Shown here: positions 46,379-55,413 of the stretch, piece after piece | How the letters are laid out: each line of letters begins with the position of its first letter | How positions within the stretch are numbered: position 1 is the stretch's first letter | NCBI RefSeq assembly: GCF_034353875.1 | Contig: NZ_CP133784.1 | Coordinates: forward strand, 3,190,501 to 3,254,500 | Source: Pseudomonas sp. MH9.2 | Lineage (GTDB): Bacteria; Pseudomonadota; Gammaproteobacteria; Pseudomonadales; Pseudomonadaceae | DNA: 64,000 nt | Direction of reading: 5' to 3' | The notes under the pieces: model-generated | What the model saw: only the letters and a program-made list of their open reading frames with translations | What the model was told of the DNA's origin: nothing | Databases searched by the model: none | Position numbers and translations under genes: made by a program

Positions 46379-47506
46379 ATGATGCGACATCCACATGTCT
46401 GGATGGGCCTCCTGTTGTGGTCGGTATTCAGCCAGGCACAAGCCGCCTGGACCACGAATATGGCGCCGGGAGCGACTGTAGTCAGTCACGAAGTATTCGA
46501 CCTGCACATGACCATCTTCTGGATCTGTGTGGTGATCGGCGTTGTGGTATTTGGCGCCATGTTCTGGTCGATGATCGTCCACCGTCGCTCCACCGGTCAG
46601 GTGGCAGCCAAGTTTCATGAGAGCACGACCGTCGAAATTCTCTGGACGATTGTGCCCCTCCTGATCCTTATCGTAATGGCCATTCCGGCGACCAGAACCC
46701 TGATCAAGATGTACGACACCAGTGAGTCGGCGCTTGATATTCAGATCACCGGTTATCAGTGGAAATGGCATTACAAATACCTGGGGCAAGACGTCGAGTT
46801 CTTCAGCAACCTGGCGACCCCGGCGGCTCAGATTCATAACAAAGAAGCCAAGGGCGAAAATTACCTGCTGGAAGTCGACGAACCGTTGGTGGTCCCGGTG
46901 GGTGTGAAAATACGCTTTTTGGTGACCGCAGCCGATGTTATCCACTCCTGGTGGGTGCCGGCCTTTGCGGTTAAACGCGATGCCATTCCGGGGTTCGTCA
47001 ACGAAGCCTGGACCCGCGTCGATACGCCTGGCATCTATCGCGGTCAGTGCTCTGAACTGTGCGGCAAGGACCACGGTTTCATGCCCATTGTGGTCGAGGC
47101 CAAGTCCCAGGCCGATTTTGATACCTGGCTGGCGGGACGCAAAGCCGAGACGGTCAAACTAAAAGAACTGACCAGCAAAGACTGGACACTGGATGAGCTG
47201 GTCGCCCGCGGCGACAAGGTCTACCACACCACCTGCGTGGCGTGTCACCAGGCCGAGGGTCAGGGTTTGCCACCGATGTTCCCGGCGCTGAAAGGCTCGA
47301 AGGTGGCCACCGGGCCTAAGGCAGACCACTTGAGCACGGTCTTCCATGGTCGGCCAGGCACGGCCATGGCGGCGTTCGGCAAACAGCTTTCCGAGGTCGA
47401 TATCGCGGCGGTGGTGACCTACGAGCGTAATGCATGGGGTAACAGCAAAGGCGACATGGTCACCCCCAAAGACGTGCTGGCTCTGAAACAGGCGGACAGC
47501 AAATGA
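46379..47506 (+). CDS. coxB: Cytochrome c oxidase subunit II with fused cytochrome c
   Basis: Subunit II of the aa3 oxidase (375 aa), which takes electrons from cytochrome c at its periplasmic CuA centre. After a signal peptide (cleavage near QAQA) come two membrane helices (about 40-62 and 83-105), the cupredoxin domain with CuA ligands in CSELCGKDHGFM (Cys224, Cys228), and a C-terminal cytochrome c domain with CVACH (286-290), the caa3-type extension common in pseudomonads. It opens the cox operon. The start may be one codon later. Confidence 0.97.
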   Translation: MMRHPHVWMGLLLWSVFSQAQAAWTTNMAPGATVVSHEVFDLHMTIFWICVVIGVVVFGAMFWSMIVHRRSTGQVAAKFHESTTVEILWTIVPLLILIVMAIPATRTLIKMYDTSESALDIQITGYQWKWHYKYLGQDVEFFSNLATPAAQIHNKEAKGENYLLEVDEPLVVPVGVKIRFLVTAADVIHSWWVPAFAVKRDAIPGFVNEAWTRVDTPGIYRGQCSELCGKDHGFMPIVVEAKSQADFDTWLAGRKAETVKLKELTSKDWTLDELVARGDKVYHTTCVACHQAEGQGLPPMFPALKGSKVATGPKADHLSTVFHGRPGTAMAAFGKQLSEVDIAAVVTYERNAWGNSKGDMVTPKDVLALKQADSK

Positions 47507-47576
47507 TCCCTTCAATTGCCTATTCCTCTCGTTTCGCCCTGGCGTGCTTCGCTCCCCGTTTTGCAGGAGACAGGAC

Positions 47577-49172
47577 ATGAGTGCAGTGATCGATGACCAT
47601 GGCCACGCCGGCCATGATGACCACGCTCACGGCCCCGCAAAAGGCCTGATGCGTTGGGTGCTGACGACTAACCACAAAGACATTGGCACGCTGTACCTGT
47701 GGTTCAGCTTCTGCATGTTTTTACTGGGCGGCTCTTTCGCCATGGTGATTCGTGCCGAGCTGTTCCAGCCGGGTCTGCAAATCGTCGAGCCGGCCTTCTT
47801 CAACCAGATGACCACCATGCACGGGCTGGTGATGGTGTTCGGTGCAGTGATGCCCGCGTTCGTCGGCCTCGCCAACTGGATGGTCCCGTTGATGATCGGC
47901 GCACCGGACATGGCCCTGCCGAGGATGAACAACTTCAGTTTCTGGTTGCTCCCGGCTGCGTTCCTGTTGCTGGTGTCGACGCTGTTCATGCCGGGTGGTG
48001 GGCCGAACTTCGGCTGGACCTTCTACGCCCCGCTGTCGACCACCTACGCGCCGGAAAGCGTGACCTTCTTCATCTTCGCCATCCACTTGATGGGCATCAG
48101 CTCGATCATGGGCGCGATCAACGTGATCGCGACCATTCTCAACCTGCGTGCGCCCGGCATGACCTTGATGAAAATGCCGCTGTTCGTCTGGACCTGGCTG
48201 ATCACGGCCTTCCTGTTGATTGCGGTGATGCCGGTGCTGGCAGGTTGCGTGACCATGATGTTGATGGACATCCACTTCGGCACCAGCTTCTTCAGTGCGG
48301 CGGGCGGCGGTGACCCGGTGTTGTTCCAGCACGTGTTCTGGTTCTTCGGGCACCCTGAGGTGTACATCATGATCCTGCCGGCATTCGGCGCGGTCAGCTC
48401 GATCATCCCGACCTTCTCGCGCAAACCGCTGTTTGGCTACACGTCGATGGTGTATGCCACGGCGAGTATCGCCTTCCTGTCGTTCATCGTCTGGGCCCAC
48501 CACATGTTCGTGGTCGGTATCCCGCTGGTGGGCGAGTTGTTCTTCATGTATGCCACCCTGCTGATCGCCGTGCCCACCGGGGTCAAGGTGTTCAACTGGG
48601 TCAGTACCATGTGGCAGGGGTCGCTGACCTTCGAGACACCGATGCTGTTCGCGGTGGCGTTCGTGATCCTATTTACCATTGGCGGTTTTTCCGGGCTCAT
48701 GCTGGCGATAGCCCCGGCGGACTTCCAGTATCAGGACACCTACTTCGTGGTCGCGCATTTCCACTATGTACTGGTGCCGGGTGCGATCTTCGGGATCTTC
48801 GCGTCGGCCTATTACTGGTTGCCGAAATGGACCGGACACATGTATGACGAAACCCTCGGCAAGCTGCATTTCTGGTTGTCGTTCGTGGGCATGAACATGG
48901 CCTTCTTCCCGATGCACTTCCTTGGTTTGGCGGGCATGCCGCGCCGGATTCCGGATTACAACCTGCAGTTCGCCAACTTCAACATGGTGTCGTCCATCGG
49001 TGCCTTCACCTTTGGCGCGACGCAGCTTTTCTTCCTGTTCATCGTGATCAAAACCATTCGTGGTGGTCCGCCAGCACCGGCCAAACCGTGGGACGGCGCT
49101 GAGGGCCTGGAGTGGAGTATTCCTTCGCCTGCGCCCTATCACACCTTCACGACACCTCCGGAAGTGAAATGA
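47577..49172 (+). CDS. coxA: Cytochrome c oxidase subunit I
   Basis: Catalytic 531-aa subunit with 12 membrane helices, heme a and the heme a3-CuB site. The CuB and proton-channel segment WFFGHPEVYIMILPAFG, HHMF and the heme ligands in VAHFHYVLVPG are intact. The cytoplasmic N-terminus is His/Asp-rich (DDHGHAGHDDHAHG). The frame is open to 47544, but the ATG at 47577 has GGAG upstream and the usual MSAVIDDHGH start. The Cox11 gene starts one base after its stop. Confidence 0.98.
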   Translation: MSAVIDDHGHAGHDDHAHGPAKGLMRWVLTTNHKDIGTLYLWFSFCMFLLGGSFAMVIRAELFQPGLQIVEPAFFNQMTTMHGLVMVFGAVMPAFVGLANWMVPLMIGAPDMALPRMNNFSFWLLPAAFLLLVSTLFMPGGGPNFGWTFYAPLSTTYAPESVTFFIFAIHLMGISSIMGAINVIATILNLRAPGMTLMKMPLFVWTWLITAFLLIAVMPVLAGCVTMMLMDIHFGTSFFSAAGGGDPVLFQHVFWFFGHPEVYIMILPAFGAVSSIIPTFSRKPLFGYTSMVYATASIAFLSFIVWAHHMFVVGIPLVGELFFMYATLLIAVPTGVKVFNWVSTMWQGSLTFETPMLFAVAFVILFTIGGFSGLMLAIAPADFQYQDTYFVVAHFHYVLVPGAIFGIFASAYYWLPKWTGHMYDETLGKLHFWLSFVGMNMAFFPMHFLGLAGMPRRIPDYNLQFANFNMVSSIGAFTFGATQLFFLFIVIKTIRGGPPAPAKPWDGAEGLEWSIPSPAPYHTFTTPPEVK

Positions 49173-49173
49173 C

Positions 49174-49731
49174 ATGAGCGAAGCGCGCTCGATCAAACGC
49201 CTGGTGATCCGCCTGTTATTGCTGGTGGTCGTGATGTTCGCCTTCGGTTTTGCTTTGGTGCCGCTGTACGACGTGATGTGCAAAACGCTCGGTATCAACG
49301 GCAAGACCGGCGATAAATATGAAGGGTCGCAGGTCGTTGATCTGAATCGTCAGGTGCGGGTGCAGTTTGTCTCGAGCAACAACGTCGACATGGTTTGGGA
49401 CTTCTACCCCAAGGCGGAGGAACTGATTGTGCATCCCGGTGCGGTCAACGAGATGCTGTTCGTGGCCCATAACCCGACCAACAAGCCGATGACGGCGCAG
49501 GCTGTCCCCAGCATTTCGCCGGGCGACGTCGCGGTTTACTTCCACAAGACCGAATGCTTTTGCTTCACCCAGCAAGTGCTGCAGCCGGGGGAACGCATTG
49601 AAATGCCGGTGCGATTCATCGTTGATCGCGACCTGCCCAAGAGCCAGAAAGAACTGACGCTCGCTTACACGCTGTTCGATATCACCGCTCGCCAACCACC
49701 GGCTGCAAAAGTGGCAAGCAATGGCGGTTAG
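49174..49731 (+). CDS. ctaG: Cytochrome c oxidase assembly protein CtaG (Cox11)
   Basis: Copper chaperone that inserts CuB into subunit I. The 185-aa protein has one N-terminal membrane helix (residues 9-30), Cys36 just after it, and a periplasmic immunoglobulin-like domain with the copper motif ECFCFTQQ (Cys128, Cys130). It lies between coxA and coxC, the standard place. Confidence 0.97.
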   Translation: MSEARSIKRLVIRLLLLVVVMFAFGFALVPLYDVMCKTLGINGKTGDKYEGSQVVDLNRQVRVQFVSSNNVDMVWDFYPKAEELIVHPGAVNEMLFVAHNPTNKPMTAQAVPSISPGDVAVYFHKTECFCFTQQVLQPGERIEMPVRFIVDRDLPKSQKELTLAYTLFDITARQPPAAKVASNGG

Positions 49732-49773
49732 GACCTGGATTCATCCAGGGCGCCCGATAAGGAGAACAATAAG

Positions 49774-50661
49774 ATGGCAATTTACGAGCATTACTACGTT
49801 CCCGCGCAAAGCAAATGGCCGATCATCGCCACGGTTGGCATGTTCGTCACGATGTTCGGCCTGGGCACTTGGTTCAACGACATGAAGGCAGGACGGCCTG
49901 ATTCCCACGGGCCACTGATCTTTTTCGTCGGCGGCCTGCTACTGGCCTACATGCTGTTTGGCTGGTTCGGTGCCGTGATCAAGGAAGGCCGCAGCGGTCT
50001 GTACAGTGCGCAGATGGATCGCTCGTTCCGCTGGGGTATGAGCTGGTTCATTTTTTCTGAAGTGATGTTCTTTATCGCCTTCTTTGGTGCCCTGTTTTAC
50101 GTGCGCAACCTGTCGGGTCCCTGGCTGGGCGGTGAGGGCTCCAAGGGCATCTCACACATGCTCTGGCCTAATTTCCAGTACGCCTGGCCGCTGATGAATA
50201 CCCCTGATCCAAAACTTTTCCCGGGTCCTAAAGAGATCATCAATCCGTGGCATTTGCCGCTGATCAACACCCTTTTGCTGGTCAGCTCCAGTGTCACGGT
50301 CACCATCGCTCACCATGCGTTGAAAAAAGGCCATCGCGGCGCCCTGAAAATCTGGCTGGCACTGACGGTCTTGTTGGGGCTGGGTTTTCTGGCGTTGCAG
50401 GCTACCGAATACATCGAGGCCTATCACGAGCTGGGGCTGACCCTCGGCTCAGGCATTTATGGCGCAACCTTCTTCATGCTCACCGGGTTTCACGGGGCCC
50501 ACGTCACCATCGGCACGATCATTCTGTTTGTGATGTTGATGCGGGTGATGCGGGGGCACTTTGATGCCGAGCATCAATTCGGCTTCGAGGCGGCGAGTTG
50601 GTATTGGCACTTTGTCGACGTGGTGTGGATCGGCCTGTTTGTCTTTGTCTACGTCTTGTAG
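49774..50661 (+). CDS. coxC: Cytochrome c oxidase subunit III
   Basis: Subunit III (295 aa) of the aa3 oxidase with seven membrane helices. Typical segments are FRWGMSWFIFSEVMFFIAFF, ATEYIEAYHELGLTLGSGIYG and TGFHGAHVTIGTI, and it ends with YWHFVDVVWIGLFVFVYVL. AAGGAG lies before the ATG. Confidence 0.98.
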   Translation: MAIYEHYYVPAQSKWPIIATVGMFVTMFGLGTWFNDMKAGRPDSHGPLIFFVGGLLLAYMLFGWFGAVIKEGRSGLYSAQMDRSFRWGMSWFIFSEVMFFIAFFGALFYVRNLSGPWLGGEGSKGISHMLWPNFQYAWPLMNTPDPKLFPGPKEIINPWHLPLINTLLLVSSSVTVTIAHHALKKGHRGALKIWLALTVLLGLGFLALQATEYIEAYHELGLTLGSGIYGATFFMLTGFHGAHVTIGTIILFVMLMRVMRGHFDAEHQFGFEAASWYWHFVDVVWIGLFVFVYVL

Positions 50662-50670
50662 AGGCAAGGC

Positions 50671-50874
50671 TTACCAGCTGACGTGAGAGACCAATTGACC
50701 ACTGTAGAAGCCCCACGCAATCAGGATGACGGTGATGGCGGTCAGGCTGACACGCACGGTCAGGGCCCTTACCACTCGGGTGGAACCGCTGTCGTCTTTG
50801 ACTAGAAAGAACAGGCCGCTGAATAGACTGATCATCGTGGCAATAAGCAGTAGAACAATCGCCGCTTTGAGCAT
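50671..50874 (-). CDS. Twin-transmembrane small protein (DUF2909-like)
   Basis: A 67-aa inner-membrane protein with two hydrophobic helices (about 4-25 and 42-60) separated by a charged loop KDDSGSTRVVR. It matches the small PA0109-type protein conserved in this exact spot. It is the only minus-strand gene inside the cox operon, its stop 9 bases from that of coxC, so cox read-through transcripts would be antisense to it. A role in oxidase assembly is plausible but unproven. Confidence 0.82.
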   Translation of the reverse strand: MLKAAIVLLLIATMISLFSGLFFLVKDDSGSTRVVRALTVRVSLTAITVILIAWGFYSGQLVSHVSW

Positions 50875-50947
50875 GATGAAACTCCATGACGTTGGGGGAG
50901 GTATAGGCGATGTATTGCAGTATAGCTACCCACAATGGGGGCATGTC

Positions 50948-51688
50948 ATGAAGCGCTTCCAACCTGGCCGGGCACCGACAGTGGTGGTGTTTCTGTTACT
51001 GCCGCTGCTGATTTTTCTCGGCTTCTGGCAGCTTGATCGAGGCGAGGAAAAACGCGTATTGCTGACCCATTACGCCGAGCGCCGCGCGGCTGAACCGATG
51101 CCGGGCACCCACCTCGAACAAACAGTCGACCCCGCCTATCGTCGCGTGCAGTTGCGCGGCCAGTTCGACGCCGAACACACCCTGCTCCTGGACAACAGCA
51201 CCCGTGGCGGCAGGCCCGGTGTCGAGTTGATCCAACCGTTTCACGATCAGGCCAGCGGGTTGTGGCTGCTGGTCAATCGTGGCTGGCTGCCTTGGCCGGA
51301 ACGTCGCACGCCGCCGGTATTCAACACCCCCAGCCAAGTCTTGAACCTCAACGCCTGGGTGTATGTGCCGTCTGGCGCCACCTTCCAATTAGCGCCCGAC
51401 CCTGTGGGTGCCCCATGGCCGCGTTTGGTCACGGCGGTGGATCCGACAACGCTCTGGCCCGAACTGGGACGCCAGGGGTATGCCGATGAATTGCGGCTTG
51501 AGCCGGGCGTTGCCGCGTATCAACTCGATTGGCCGGTGGTGGCGATGGGCCCGGAAAAACACCTCGGTTACGCCGTTCAGTGGTTCGCCATGGCGGCGGC
51601 GCTGTTCGGCCTTTATCTGTACCTCGGATTACACAACGCCAAGGAGAAAAACCATGGGAGCGGCCATGAATCCACTCAACATGTCTGA
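50948..51688 (+). CDS. SURF1-family oxidase assembly protein
   Basis: A 246-aa membrane protein needed for heme a3 insertion into subunit I. It has a helix at each end (about 12-31 and 215-235) and a large periplasmic loop with LLLDNSTRGGRPGVELIQPF and LLVNRGWLPWP, the SURF1 signature. The ATG at 50948 is family-like (MKRFQPGR); the frame runs further upstream, but that part is antisense to the small membrane-protein gene. The next gene starts inside its last 12 codons. Confidence 0.94.
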   Translation: MKRFQPGRAPTVVVFLLLPLLIFLGFWQLDRGEEKRVLLTHYAERRAAEPMPGTHLEQTVDPAYRRVQLRGQFDAEHTLLLDNSTRGGRPGVELIQPFHDQASGLWLLVNRGWLPWPERRTPPVFNTPSQVLNLNAWVYVPSGATFQLAPDPVGAPWPRLVTAVDPTTLWPELGRQGYADELRLEPGVAAYQLDWPVVAMGPEKHLGYAVQWFAMAAALFGLYLYLGLHNAKEKNHGSGHESTQHV

Positions 51689-52247
51689 AACACGCGCGCC
51701 GCAGGGTCGCCGCAAGGGACGTTTGCAACTGATTCTGGTGTTGCTGGTGGCCCTCGGCCCGATCCTTCTGGCGACCGGCATGTACAAGTTGCAGTTCTGG
51801 GTGCCGGACGGCCGCAGCTACCACGGCGAGCTGATCGGTAACGGGCAAGGTCGCGCCGACCTCGGGGTGCCGGCCGACGAGCCCCGTTGGCAACTGCTGG
51901 TCAGTGCGCCGCAGGGCTGTGCGGCAGATTGCCAACAGCTGGTCTATCTGGCGCGGCAGGTCCAGATCGGTCTTGGCCGTGATGCGACTCGCGCCAGCCA
52001 TGCGCTGGCTACCGCACAACCGCTGGAGGCCAATTACTCGGCGAAGCTGACGCGCGAATACCCGCAGTTGCAGCGCTATCCGCTGGATCTATCGCGGTAC
52101 AACACCCTTGCACCCGGCGTTGAAGCGCCACACCTCTGGATCGTCGATCCCCACGGCAACCTGGTGCTGCGTTACGACGCCAAGGTCGACGGCAAGGACC
52201 TGCTCAACGATCTACGCCAACTGTTGAAACTGTCGAACATCGGATAG
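51654..52247 (+). CDS. SCO-like membrane-anchored thioredoxin-fold protein (PA0111-like)
   Basis: A 197-aa protein with one membrane helix (25-43) and a periplasmic domain. It is usually left as hypothetical, yet it has a CxxxC motif (Cys89-Ala-Ala-Asp-Cys93) after a strand, LLVSAPQ, and a conserved-looking His167 in IVDPHGNLVLRY. That spacing mirrors the copper ligands of the true SCO protein at 54250 (Cys84, Cys88, His173 in VDHSGNLALL). A copper-delivery or thiol-reductase role for CuA is my inference. AAGGAG at 51641-51646 sets the ATG at 51654; it overlaps the SURF1 gene by 35 bases. Confidence 0.8.
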   Translation: MGAAMNPLNMSETRAPQGRRKGRLQLILVLLVALGPILLATGMYKLQFWVPDGRSYHGELIGNGQGRADLGVPADEPRWQLLVSAPQGCAADCQQLVYLARQVQIGLGRDATRASHALATAQPLEANYSAKLTREYPQLQRYPLDLSRYNTLAPGVEAPHLWIVDPHGNLVLRYDAKVDGKDLLNDLRQLLKLSNIG

Positions 52248-52256
52248 GGCATCGTC

Positions 52257-53318
52257 ATGGCCAGACCTGGATTTCGCCTCGCTTTGTTTGCCACGCTGCT
52301 TGCGCTGGTTGTGGTGTTGCTCGGTGCCTACACCCGGCTGACCCACGCAGGGTTGGGATGTCCGGACTGGCCTGGCTGTTACGGTTTTATCAGTGTGCCC
52401 AACAGCGAGACGCAACTGGCGCATGCCGAATTGCACTTTCCCGAGGCACCGGTAGAAGCCCGCAAGGGCTGGAACGAGATGGTCCACCGTTACTTCGCGG
52501 GCACGCTGGCGCTGATGATCATGGCGCTGGCGGCCCAGGCCGTGCGTCGTCGCCATAACGGTGGGCAGCCGCTGAAATTGCCGCTGCTGATGCTCTGCGT
52601 GGTCATCGCTCAGGCCGCGTTTGGCATGTGGACGGTGACCCTCAAGCTATGGCCGCAGGTGGTTACGGCGCATTTACTCGGCGGCGTCGCGACCTTGAGC
52701 CTGCTGTTTTTGCTGACGCTGCGTTTGTCCGGGGCCTTTGCACCCTTGCCGCAGCTACCTTCTCGATTACGCCTTCTGGCGGCGTTGGGGTTGGTGCTGG
52801 TGATTGGGCAAATCGCCCTCGGCGGCTGGGTCAGCTCCAACTATGCCGCAGTGGCCTGTATCGACTTGCCCACCTGTCATGGCGAATGGTGGCCCAAAGC
52901 AGACTTCGCCAATGGCTTTCACCTCACGCAGCACATAGGCCCGAACTATCTGGGGGGGCAACTGGACAGTGATGCCCGCACCGCGATCCACCTGACGCAT
53001 CGCGTCGGCGCAGTCGTGGTGACCTTGGTACTGCTGGCGCTGGCCTGGCAACTGCAGCGAGCCGGGCTCAAAGGCATGGCTTCTCTGGTTTTGCTGGCCC
53101 TGGCGGCTCAGGTGGGATTGGGTATCAGCAACGTGATTTTTCATCTGCCGCTGCCGATTGCCGTGGCCCATAACGCTGGTGGTGCGGCCTTGATGTTGAC
53201 CCTGACCCTGGTGAATTACCGCACACGCTCAGCCCTTGGTTGGGCGACCAAGACGAAACGCCGACACCGCTTTGAAGTGCAAGGATCGGCTCACGGGCAG
53301 CTTCAACCCGGCAAATAA
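52257..53318 (+). CDS. ctaA: Heme A synthase (CtaA/Cox15)
   Basis: Oxidises the C8 methyl of heme O to formyl, giving heme A. The 353-aa protein has eight membrane helices in two four-helix halves. GAYTRLTHAGLGCPDWPGCYG at the N-terminus, split across residues 22-42, includes the paired Cys of this family, and the heme histidines are in NEMVHRYFAG and IHLTHRVGA. It is followed by cyoE, which makes its substrate. Confidence 0.96.
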   Translation: MARPGFRLALFATLLALVVVLLGAYTRLTHAGLGCPDWPGCYGFISVPNSETQLAHAELHFPEAPVEARKGWNEMVHRYFAGTLALMIMALAAQAVRRRHNGGQPLKLPLLMLCVVIAQAAFGMWTVTLKLWPQVVTAHLLGGVATLSLLFLLTLRLSGAFAPLPQLPSRLRLLAALGLVLVIGQIALGGWVSSNYAAVACIDLPTCHGEWWPKADFANGFHLTQHIGPNYLGGQLDSDARTAIHLTHRVGAVVVTLVLLALAWQLQRAGLKGMASLVLLALAAQVGLGISNVIFHLPLPIAVAHNAGGAALMLTLTLVNYRTRSALGWATKTKRRHRFEVQGSAHGQLQPGK

Positions 53319-53353
53319 CCTGGCACAGAATAATAACGAGAAGGAGAGACGCC

Positions 53354-54253
53354 ATGGCTACTCTAATCAGCGAGCGACACAGCCAGGCCATTTGGCGTGA
53401 CTACCTCGAACTGACCAAGCCCAAAGTGTTGGTGCTGATGCTGATCACCTCACTGGTCGGCATGTTCCTCGCCACACGCGCTGGAGTGCCTTGGACGGTA
53501 CTGGTGTTTGGCAACATGGGGATCGCTTTTTGCGCGGGCGGCGCGGCGGTGGTCAATCACGTGGTGGATCGACGCATTGATGCCGTGATGGCACGCACCC
53601 ACAAGCGACCAATCGCTGAAGGACGCGTGTCACCTGCGTCGGCCATGACCTTTGCCTTGCTGCTGGCGGTGGCCGGGCAAGCCTTGCTGTTGGCGTTCAC
53701 CAACCCGCTCACGGCGTGGCTGACGCTGGCCTCGTTGCTCGGCTATGCAGTGATTTACACCGGCTTTTTGAAGCGCGCCACACCGCAGAATATTGTGATC
53801 GGCGGCCTGGCCGGGGCCGCGCCGCCGCTGCTGGGTTGGGTTGCCATCACCGGGCATGTCAGCGCCGAACCGCTGCTGCTGGTGCTGATCATCTTCGCCT
53901 GGACCCCGCCGCACTTCTGGGCGCTGGCGATCCATCGCAAAGAGGAATACGCCAAGGCAGACATCCCGATGCTGCCCGTCACCCACGGCGAGCATTACAC
54001 CAAGGTGCATATTCTGCTGTACACCTTCGTCCTGCTCGCGGTCAGCCTCATGCCCTACGTGATTCACATGAGCGGCATGCTGTACCTGCTGTGTGCCCTG
54101 GGGCTGGGTGCGCGCTTTCTGCAATGGGCCTGGGTGCTGTACCGTGGCAGTAAGCCGCACGCGGCGATCAACACCTTCAAGTACTCTATTTACTACTTGT
54201 TCCTGCTGTTTATCGCGCTGCTTGTCGACCACTACTTATTGTTGAATCTATGA
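53354..54253 (+). CDS. cyoE: Protoheme IX farnesyltransferase (heme O synthase)
   Basis: Adds a farnesyl group to heme B to make heme O. The 299-aa UbiA-family protein has the prenyl-diphosphate motif NHVVDRRIDAVMARTHKRP (NxxxD) and YTGFLKRATPQNIVIGG, and about nine membrane helices. Position in the cox operon makes it the CtaB of this oxidase. The sco gene overlaps its stop by ATGA. Confidence 0.97.
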   Translation: MATLISERHSQAIWRDYLELTKPKVLVLMLITSLVGMFLATRAGVPWTVLVFGNMGIAFCAGGAAVVNHVVDRRIDAVMARTHKRPIAEGRVSPASAMTFALLLAVAGQALLLAFTNPLTAWLTLASLLGYAVIYTGFLKRATPQNIVIGGLAGAAPPLLGWVAITGHVSAEPLLLVLIIFAWTPPHFWALAIHRKEEYAKADIPMLPVTHGEHYTKVHILLYTFVLLAVSLMPYVIHMSGMLYLLCALGLGARFLQWAWVLYRGSKPHAAINTFKYSIYYLFLLFIALLVDHYLLLNL

Positions 54254-54882
54254 CTCGAGTTCAGAAAACCGTTTTTATTCTGGTCGCCCTGGTGGCGTTG
54301 GTCCTGGGCCTTACCGTCAACAAGGTGCTGTCTGGCAGAGGACAGGGCGATCCGACGGCGCTGATTGATGCAGGCATCATCCTGCTACCTACCAGCCGCA
54401 GTCTGCCTGACGTGAAGATGACCAATCAGGATGGCAAGCCGGTCGTCATGAATGAGTTGAAGGGTAAATGGACGATGCTGTTTTTCGGCTATACTTTTTG
54501 CCCGGATATCTGCCCAACCACGCTCGCCCAGCTGCGCCAGATCAAAAGCGAATTACCCAAGGACGTTGTGGGCAAGCTGCAAATCGTATTGGTCAGCGTC
54601 GACCCCAATCGCGATACACCGCAGCAGCTCAAGCAATACCTGGGCTACTTCGACCCCGAGTTCCAGGGAGTGACCGCGCCCGTCGACGACATCCAGAAAC
54701 TCGCCAACGCCGTGAGCATTCCATTCATCCCTGCCGACACCAGTAAGCCCAACTACACCGTCGACCACAGCGGCAACCTCGCCCTGCTTGGTCCGGACGG
54801 CACCCAGCGCGGGTTTATCCGGTCGCCGCTGAATAACCAGAAAATGATCGCGCAATTGCCGGGGTTGTTGGTCCGGGAGTAA
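54250..54882 (+). CDS. SCO-family copper chaperone
   Basis: A 210-aa thioredoxin-fold protein that matures the CuA site of coxB. It has an N-terminal membrane anchor (8-25), the copper motif FCPDICPTT (Cys84, Cys88) and the third ligand His173 in VDHSGN. It is the last gene of the cox operon, translationally coupled to cyoE. A short GTCCGG/CCGGAC hairpin without a T run spans its stop. Confidence 0.96.
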   Translation: MTRVQKTVFILVALVALVLGLTVNKVLSGRGQGDPTALIDAGIILLPTSRSLPDVKMTNQDGKPVVMNELKGKWTMLFFGYTFCPDICPTTLAQLRQIKSELPKDVVGKLQIVLVSVDPNRDTPQQLKQYLGYFDPEFQGVTAPVDDIQKLANAVSIPFIPADTSKPNYTVDHSGNLALLGPDGTQRGFIRSPLNNQKMIAQLPGLLVRE

Positions 54883-54919
54883 CCGGACGCTGATGGCCGT
54901 TTCGCGAATGAAGGCGACA

Positions 54920-55345
54920 TCACTTGGCAAACAACTGGCCAATGTCTTTGAAGGCTTTGAACTCCAGCGCATTGCCACACGGGTCGAGCAGGAACATGGT
55001 CGCCTGCTCGCCCACCTGGCCCTTGAAGCGAATGTATGGCTCGATAACGAACGCGGTTTCCCGGGATTGGAGTCGATCGGCCAGCGCTTCCCATTGATCC
55101 CATTCCAGCACCACGCCGAAATGCGGCACGGGCACATCATGGCCGTCCACCGGATTGCTCAGGGCTTGCTCCTGCGACGTGCTTTTTGCTTGGTGGTGAA
55201 TCACCAACTGGTGGCCGAAGAAATTGAAGTCGACCCAATGCTCGCTGCTGCGGCCTTCGCTGCAACCGAATACATCGCCGTAGAAATGCCGGGCAGCCGC
55301 CAGGTCATAGACCGGTACCGCCAAGTGGAAGGGGGGCAGCGCCAT
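54920..55345 (-). CDS. VOC-superfamily (glyoxalase/dioxygenase fold) protein
   Basis: A 141-aa protein with paired beta-alpha-beta-beta-beta modules: [20 protein letters not shown] at the start and [15 protein letters not shown] near the end. His and Glu residues at these positions are the usual metal ligands, with HFGVVLEW in the middle. The substrate is unknown. The ATG at 55345 is preferred to 55354 because GAGG is then 9 bases upstream instead of touching the start. It converges with sco. Confidence 0.88.
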   Translation of the reverse strand: MALPPFHLAVPVYDLAAARHFYGDVFGCSEGRSSEHWVDFNFFGHQLVIHHQAKSTSQEQALSNPVDGHDVPVPHFGVVLEWDQWEALADRLQSRETAFVIEPYIRFKGQVGEQATMFLLDPCGNALEFKAFKDIGQLFAK

Positions 55346-55413
55346 GACAAGCATCCTCGTTCAGGGAGTGAAAGTGTCCTGAGTCTAGGCTAATGGCGCG
55401 TGGGGGTGTTTGA

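Noticed and set aside
54871..54888. GTCCGG/CCGGAC hairpin at the sco stop as a terminator
   Set aside because: The 6-bp stem has no following T run, so evidence is too weak for a feature.
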